DNA of 19,553 nucleotides from BM520 sp964594665 (GTDB lineage: Bacteria; Bacteroidota; Bacteroidia; Bacteroidales; BM520), in contig CAZQNY010000055.1 in the NCBI GenBank assembly GCA_964594665.1, forward strand, positions 1-19,553, written 5' to 3'. The notes under the pieces were generated by a model that searched no databases, was not told where the DNA came from, and worked only from the letters and a program-made list of their open reading frames with translations. Shown piece after piece: positions 15,890 through 19,553 of this stretch (positions within the stretch are counted from its first letter, which is position 1; every line of letters begins with the position of its first letter). Made by a program: the position numbers and the translations under genes.

Positions 15890-17344
15890 TTATTTCTTGC
15901 TAAAATTCCATGCCCTGTAGGGCGACCATTCCGGTTCTCCAACCCACAACCGGATTCCGGTGATTTTATTCGTAGTGTCTCTTTGGTAGATGATCTGGCC
16001 TTCCAGATCCAGTAATTCCAATGTATCAGGGGCTACAGGTACAAATTGCCATTCCAAACCGGCACCTGTAAAGGTAAATCGATTATTGTTTTCGGATATT
16101 GTTGCATCAATGCCATGCATCGAATAGTTGCCTGAATAGTCTAATCTTTGTTTTTCTGAAGTTTTATATGGAGTTATTTTCCGTGGTTTAAGAATTGGCC
16201 AATCCAGGTATTTTGCCACAGCACGTTCTATCTCGGGCCAGAGTACCCAGCCATTTGTACCGTTTGTCATTACTACCACAGCCTGGCCGCGTTCCGGAAA
16301 AGCAATAAAATTACTGTGCCATCCTGTTGTGGCCCCACCGTGGCTGAATCGCAGATCCTTCCCTTCGCCCTGCACCCGGTACCCATAGCCAAAGTTCCAA
16401 AAACCCGGGGTCATCATTTGATGGATACTTTCTGTACTCAGAATCTCCGCATCCATGCCTTTATAGGCTTTCATCATATCAATCAGCATTAATCCAAGAT
16501 CTGTTGGCGTAGTCCATAATCCACCGGCGGCAGATTCCATATGAATGGGTCCATATTCCGGTATCGGTCCGTTTTCAGTATGACCATAAACGGCGTTCAG
16601 CTTTTTTGCAGAGTCCAGGGGCGCATAAAAGCTGTTTTTCATACCTGCCTGATCAAAGACTTTCTCTTTCATGATTTCAGAAAAAGGAGCTTCAGAAGTG
16701 TTTTGCATAATGTGCTGGATGACCTGATATCCTCCACCGGAATACATAAACTTCTCTCCGGGTTTATGTACAAGTTTTACAGCAGGAGAGTTGGACAAAC
16801 CATCACCATTAAGAATGTTCTTGAGCGAGGGGAGGTTTTCTTCCGACCAATACCCGGTAAACCCTCCAACGTTAAGTCCACCAGAGTGCGAGAGTAGGTG
16901 ATGCATTGTTACCGGTCCATCAAAATGATCATAGGATAGTTGCCATTTGCCGGTGTATCTGTTTATGTCTGATTCTAAATCCAACAAGCCCTTTTCAATT
17001 AAGGTCATGGCTCCTGTGGCGGTAACCGGTTTGCTCACAGAAGCTGCCTGGAAAAGTGTGGCTTCGTTAATGGGGATTGTATCTCCTTTTTTTCTTACAC
17101 CAAAAGCACCGGAATAAACAATCTCCATGTTATCGATAACAATAAATGAAACTGCCGGAACATCCCAGTGTTTCATACGCCCGGTTATTTCATACCGTGG
17201 AACTTTATCCTCAGTATAAGCCTCAGGCATCAATTGGGAAATAATGGTATTTCCGGTATGATCTGCGGCTGATTTGTGTTGACAGGAAGTACCGTAAAAG
17301 ATTATGGTGATTACAAGTGTAATACAAAAATATCTGGCTTTCAT
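15890..17344 (-). CDS. Serine hydrolase, beta-lactamase class C / esterase-like lipoprotein
   Basis: This 484-residue protein has an N-terminal hydrophobic segment ending at Cys21 (FYGTSC), suggesting a lipoprotein; Gly at -3 makes the lipobox atypical. The penicillin-binding/class C fold motifs are present. SVSK (102-105) holds nucleophile Ser102 and Lys105. YSG (201-203) is the second motif and HGG (335-337) stands in for KTG. HHLLSHSGGL (148-157) and AAGGLWTTPTDLG (272-284) are typical of this family. A small C-terminal beta domain begins near LDYSGNYSMHG (401-411), as in related periplasmic hydrolases. Likely roles are esterase, D-amino-peptidase or hydrolysis of other esters and amides; true beta-lactamase activity cannot be assumed. 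It starts 123 bases after the GH13 stop and ends 93 bases before the protease start, so it is probably separately controlled. Confidence 0.9.
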   Translation of the reverse strand: MKARYFCITLVITIIFYGTSCQHKSAADHTGNTIISQLMPEAYTEDKVPRYEITGRMKHWDVPAVSFIVIDNMEIVYSGAFGVRKKGDTIPINEATLFQAASVSKPVTATGAMTLIEKGLLDLESDINRYTGKWQLSYDHFDGPVTMHHLLSHSGGLNVGGFTGYWSEENLPSLKNILNGDGLSNSPAVKLVHKPGEKFMYSGGGYQVIQHIMQNTSEAPFSEIMKEKVFDQAGMKNSFYAPLDSAKKLNAVYGHTENGPIPEYGPIHMESAAGGLWTTPTDLGLMLIDMMKAYKGMDAEILSTESIHQMMTPGFWNFGYGYRVQGEGKDLRFSHGGATTGWHSNFIAFPERGQAVVVMTNGTNGWVLWPEIERAVAKYLDWPILKPRKITPYKTSEKQRLDYSGNYSMHGIDATISENNNRFTFTGAGLEWQFVPVAPDTLELLDLEGQIIYQRDTTNKITGIRLWVGEPEWSPYRAWNFSKK

Positions 17345-17467
17345 CTGTATGATTTTTACATCCTCAAGACAAATATGCTGCGTTTTTGTTACACTAAAAG
17401 ATTAGGGACCTTTTCTGTGTACCCATAAAAAAGAATCCCTTTTGAGGCCATTTGAACTATGTTGTAT

Positions 17468-19375
17468 CTATTTTACAATTGCTGCACTGCGCCCGGGAAG
17501 TGTCATTGTAATGCGACCATCTTTTACTACCAGACCATAGTTATTCAGTAAATCTGTATATTGTTTTTGAAACTTTACAGGCAGGTCAAATGCCTGCGGC
17601 TCCTCGTTGAGGTTAAAGAGTGTAATAACCTCATCTTTCTCATCGTATCGGCTGTACGCCAAAAGCATATTATTATCGTCTTTAATAAGAAATTCATAAT
17701 CACCATTCGCCAGAACAGGGTTTGCTTTTCTCAGCGCAATGAGCTTTTGATAATAATCAAATAACTGATGGTCGAAATTTTGCTTGCTGACAGGTCGTTC
17801 CAGTCCATTGGGATGGATTGTTTCGTCATCGAATACTTTATCATACCACAACAGGGGTTTTCTGGTATCCGGATCATCAGAACCCCACATGCCCATTTCA
17901 TCGCCGTTCCAGATGTGTGGTGCTCCAAACCAGGTAAACTGATGTACCAGGAGCATTTTTAGCGTGTTATAGGTTTGCTGGTCAGGCTTATGGATTTTAT
18001 ATGCGGGATTATCGTCGGGTTTTGTCTGAAATTTATACTTGTTTTTATTAAACAGTGAAGTACTGACCCTTGGTGCATCGTGGCTGGCAACAACATTCAT
18101 CATGGCATAATTGTTTTGCTTTCGCAGATTAGAGGCGAAGCGTTCCAGACTGTCTGTGAACTGAGTTATAGTACTTTGGTCGGGTGCAGCGGCAAAAAGA
18201 TGCCTTGCTTCGCGGTACCATCGGTAATTCATTACAGCATCAAAGATATCACCTTCCAGAAACGGTGCCGGATCCAGCAGCTTGTCGGGATATTCCTCCC
18301 ACCAGACCTCTCCGATAAGATAGGCTTCAGGGTTAATATTTCTGACAACACTACGATACTCGCGCCAGAAACCCAAAGGTACTTCTGCTGCCACGTCAAG
18401 GCGGAAACCATCCACACCGTCGGAAGGGTCACCGTCGTTGTTGGGATCCATCCAGCGTTTTGTAACATTGAAGATATGCTGTTTCACCTCATTGGAATAG
18501 ATATCCCCTTCGAGGGCTTCGATTTTATGGGTGTGGCGAACGGTTTCTTTTATCTCTGGAAGATCCACCACGCCGAGCCATCCGCGATAAGCGAACTCAT
18601 CCTCCGCTGTTTCCGGGTTATCAAACTCATCTATCCAGTACCAGTCTGCAAATTTTGAATTTTCCCCATTCTTTTTAACATCATTGAATGCCCAGCAGTC
18701 CATTCCGGTATGGTTCCAGGAGTAATCAAGGATTACCCGGATGCCTTTTTCATGGAGTGCTTCCAGAACCTGCACAAACATTTTGTCTGCAGCGGTCATT
18801 TTCCATGTGGACGGATCGTCCGGGATCTCCTGCGCCATCATTGCTACGTCGCCTTCAGGATCAGGGCCGAAGTTTCTGTCGATATGGCGCCAGTTGCGGG
18901 CATCGTATTTATGCAAAGAAGGAGCATCGTTGAGGGGGTTGAAATACACGGCAGTGATTCCCAGCGAATCGAGGTATTCGATGCGGTCCAGAACACCCTG
19001 AAGGTCACCGCCGTAACGCCTAAGCTGTATTTTTGACCCAAAGCTGGTCATGGGATACCCTCCGATATCAGTTTTCCCTTCCAGCTCTTTAAACCATGGA
19101 TCCGGCGAATACCAGTCACCGGTCCAGGGTGTTGTTTTCCAGCTTTCGGGCACAAAGCCGGGGTAGGAGCCTGTTAAATCTGCTGATGTGGGGTCGTTGT
19201 CCGGGTCTCCATTGTCAAATCGTTCAACAAAGATCTGATACCATATTACTTCCTGTGCCCATTGGGGGGAGTCGGTACTGGCGGTGGTTTGAGTTTCTTT
19301 ATTAACTTCAGTTGAATTGCAGGCAATGAACAACAGTGCTATTGCCAATAAGATTGAAAGAAAAAAACGTTTCAT
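17468..19375 (-). CDS. GH13 alpha-amylase-family lipoprotein (maltodextrin/starch hydrolase-like)
   Basis: With the start at 19375 the enzyme is 635 residues and opens with a lipoprotein signal peptide (MKRFFLSILLAIALLFIAC, Cys19). An ATG at 19396 would add seven residues but falls at the predicted transcription start. GH13 conserved regions are all present: VILDYSWNH (214-222), DGFRLDVA with nucleophile Asp327, LIGEVWWE with acid/base Glu356, and VVASHDAPR with His432 and Asp433. The opening WYQIFVERFDNGDPDND (45-61) and the acidic DPNNDGDPSDG insert near 310-320 suggest calcium binding, as in neopullulanase or cyclomaltodextrinase-like members. A C-terminal all-beta domain ends the protein. 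It should act in the periplasm or at the surface on alpha-1,4-glucans; exact product pattern is unknown. It has its own promoter, and no SusC/SusD genes adjoin it. Confidence 0.93.
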   Translation of the reverse strand: MKRFFLSILLAIALLFIACNSTEVNKETQTTASTDSPQWAQEVIWYQIFVERFDNGDPDNDPTSADLTGSYPGFVPESWKTTPWTGDWYSPDPWFKELEGKTDIGGYPMTSFGSKIQLRRYGGDLQGVLDRIEYLDSLGITAVYFNPLNDAPSLHKYDARNWRHIDRNFGPDPEGDVAMMAQEIPDDPSTWKMTAADKMFVQVLEALHEKGIRVILDYSWNHTGMDCWAFNDVKKNGENSKFADWYWIDEFDNPETAEDEFAYRGWLGVVDLPEIKETVRHTHKIEALEGDIYSNEVKQHIFNVTKRWMDPNNDGDPSDGVDGFRLDVAAEVPLGFWREYRSVVRNINPEAYLIGEVWWEEYPDKLLDPAPFLEGDIFDAVMNYRWYREARHLFAAAPDQSTITQFTDSLERFASNLRKQNNYAMMNVVASHDAPRVSTSLFNKNKYKFQTKPDDNPAYKIHKPDQQTYNTLKMLLVHQFTWFGAPHIWNGDEMGMWGSDDPDTRKPLLWYDKVFDDETIHPNGLERPVSKQNFDHQLFDYYQKLIALRKANPVLANGDYEFLIKDDNNMLLAYSRYDEKDEVITLFNLNEEPQAFDLPVKFQKQYTDLLNNYGLVVKDGRITMTLPGRSAAIVK

Positions 19376-19401
19376 AGATGATAGTTCAATTGACATAGGT
19401 T

Positions 19402-19429
19402 CAAAGATAGGAAGATATCCTGAATCAAA
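19402..19429 (-). promoter_or_regulatory. Promoter of the GH13 gene
   Basis: On the minus strand, TATCTTTG (19409-19402) is an exact match to TAnnTTTG. TTTG (19429-19426) lies upstream with a 16-base gap, somewhat short. The predicted transcription start falls near 19395, leaving about 20 bases before ATG 19375. This argues against the ATG at 19396 being used. Confidence 0.55.
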
Positions 19430-19464
19430 TGAAATAAATTACGAAAACGATTTCTGATAATCTA

Positions 19465-19553
19465 TTAATACATCGACTCCCTCAGCTCTTTAATCTTCTC
19501 ACTCTGCATATACTCATCGTACGTCATGAGCTTGTCGATGGCGCCATTGGGTG
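19465..19553 (-). CDS. C-terminal end of an unidentified protein (partial)
   Basis: The minus strand has an open frame entering from the right edge and ending at TAA (19467-19465). It encodes 28 residues that include AIDKLMTYDEYM and KIKELRESMY. The composition, rich in charged and helix-forming residues, looks like a genuine helical protein tail. The 89-base gap to the GH13 start is a normal intergenic distance. The fragment is too short to assign a family. It could share regulation with the GH13 gene, but the separate promoter suggests otherwise. Confidence 0.55.
   Translation of the reverse strand, partial: PNGAIDKLMTYDEYMQSEKIKELRESMY

Noticed and set aside
15890..17344. Calling the serine hydrolase an antibiotic-resistance beta-lactamase
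   Set aside because: The fold motifs are shared by esterases and peptidases; the C-terminal extra domain and lipoprotein signal fit the broad housekeeping hydrolase group better.
17345..17467. Possible hairpin or promoter between the GH13 and serine hydrolase genes
   Set aside because: Only short, mismatched inverted repeats and a CATATTTG partial -7 element without a well-placed -33 were seen; too weak to list.
18080..18658. 192-codon plus-strand open frame
   Set aside because: It lies entirely opposite the GH13 gene, whose catalytic motifs are intact on the minus strand, and its translation shows no recognisable domain. It is an antisense shadow frame.

Overview
The window looks like chromosomal DNA from a Bacteroidota bacterium of moderate-to-low GC. 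Three things point there: a T9SS-type C-terminal sorting domain on a secreted protease (13004-15796); a TonB-dependent receptor with an N-terminal carboxypeptidase-regulatory-like domain; and several upstream regions carrying the Bacteroidota promoter pattern (TTG or TTTG, a spacer, then TAnnTTTG). A marine or saline gut-like habitat is possible, but the sequence does not settle genus or order. Almost every gene is on the minus strand; only the LacI-family regulator is on plus. No rRNA, tRNA, CRISPR array, insertion sequence or phage gene was seen, and no stretch over 300 bases lacks a gene.

Layout, left to right. (1) 1-2330: the N-terminal 776 codons of a CheB-CheR-coiled coil-PAS signalling protein, cut by the window edge. 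(2) 2449-3339: a YihY/BrkB-family membrane protein. (3) 3361-12987: a compact catabolic locus. In transcription order from a shared regulatory region at about 11803-11958 it holds a FecA-like TonB-dependent receptor, a sodium:solute symporter, a cytoplasmic GH38 alpha-mannosidase and a glycerate kinase. A divergent LacI-family repressor gene lies on the other side of a perfect 14-bp LacI-type palindrome. Two hairpin-plus-T-tract elements, oriented with the minus-strand genes, sit after the receptor and after the mannosidase. (4) 13004-15796: a secreted M6-type metalloprotease with anchor-J-like, PKD and T9SS domains. (5) 15890-17344: a lipoprotein-type serine hydrolase (beta-lactamase class C fold). 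(6) 17468-19375: a lipoprotein GH13 alpha-amylase-family enzyme with its own good promoter. (7) 19465-19553: the last 28 codons of an unidentified protein.

The most interesting reading is that region 3 is a dedicated pathway for a small anionic mannoside, with mannosylglycerate (the red-algal solute digeneaside) as the best candidate. The receptor would bring it across the outer membrane and the symporter across the inner membrane. The signal-less GH38 enzyme would split it into mannose and D-glycerate, and glycerate kinase would feed glycerate to 2-phosphoglycerate. In E. coli the comparable job is done by a PTS permease plus the GH38 enzyme MngB. A PTS-free route using a TonB receptor, a Na+ symporter and a co-located kinase would be a different design. 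Substrate assignment is inference from gene content, not something the sequence proves.
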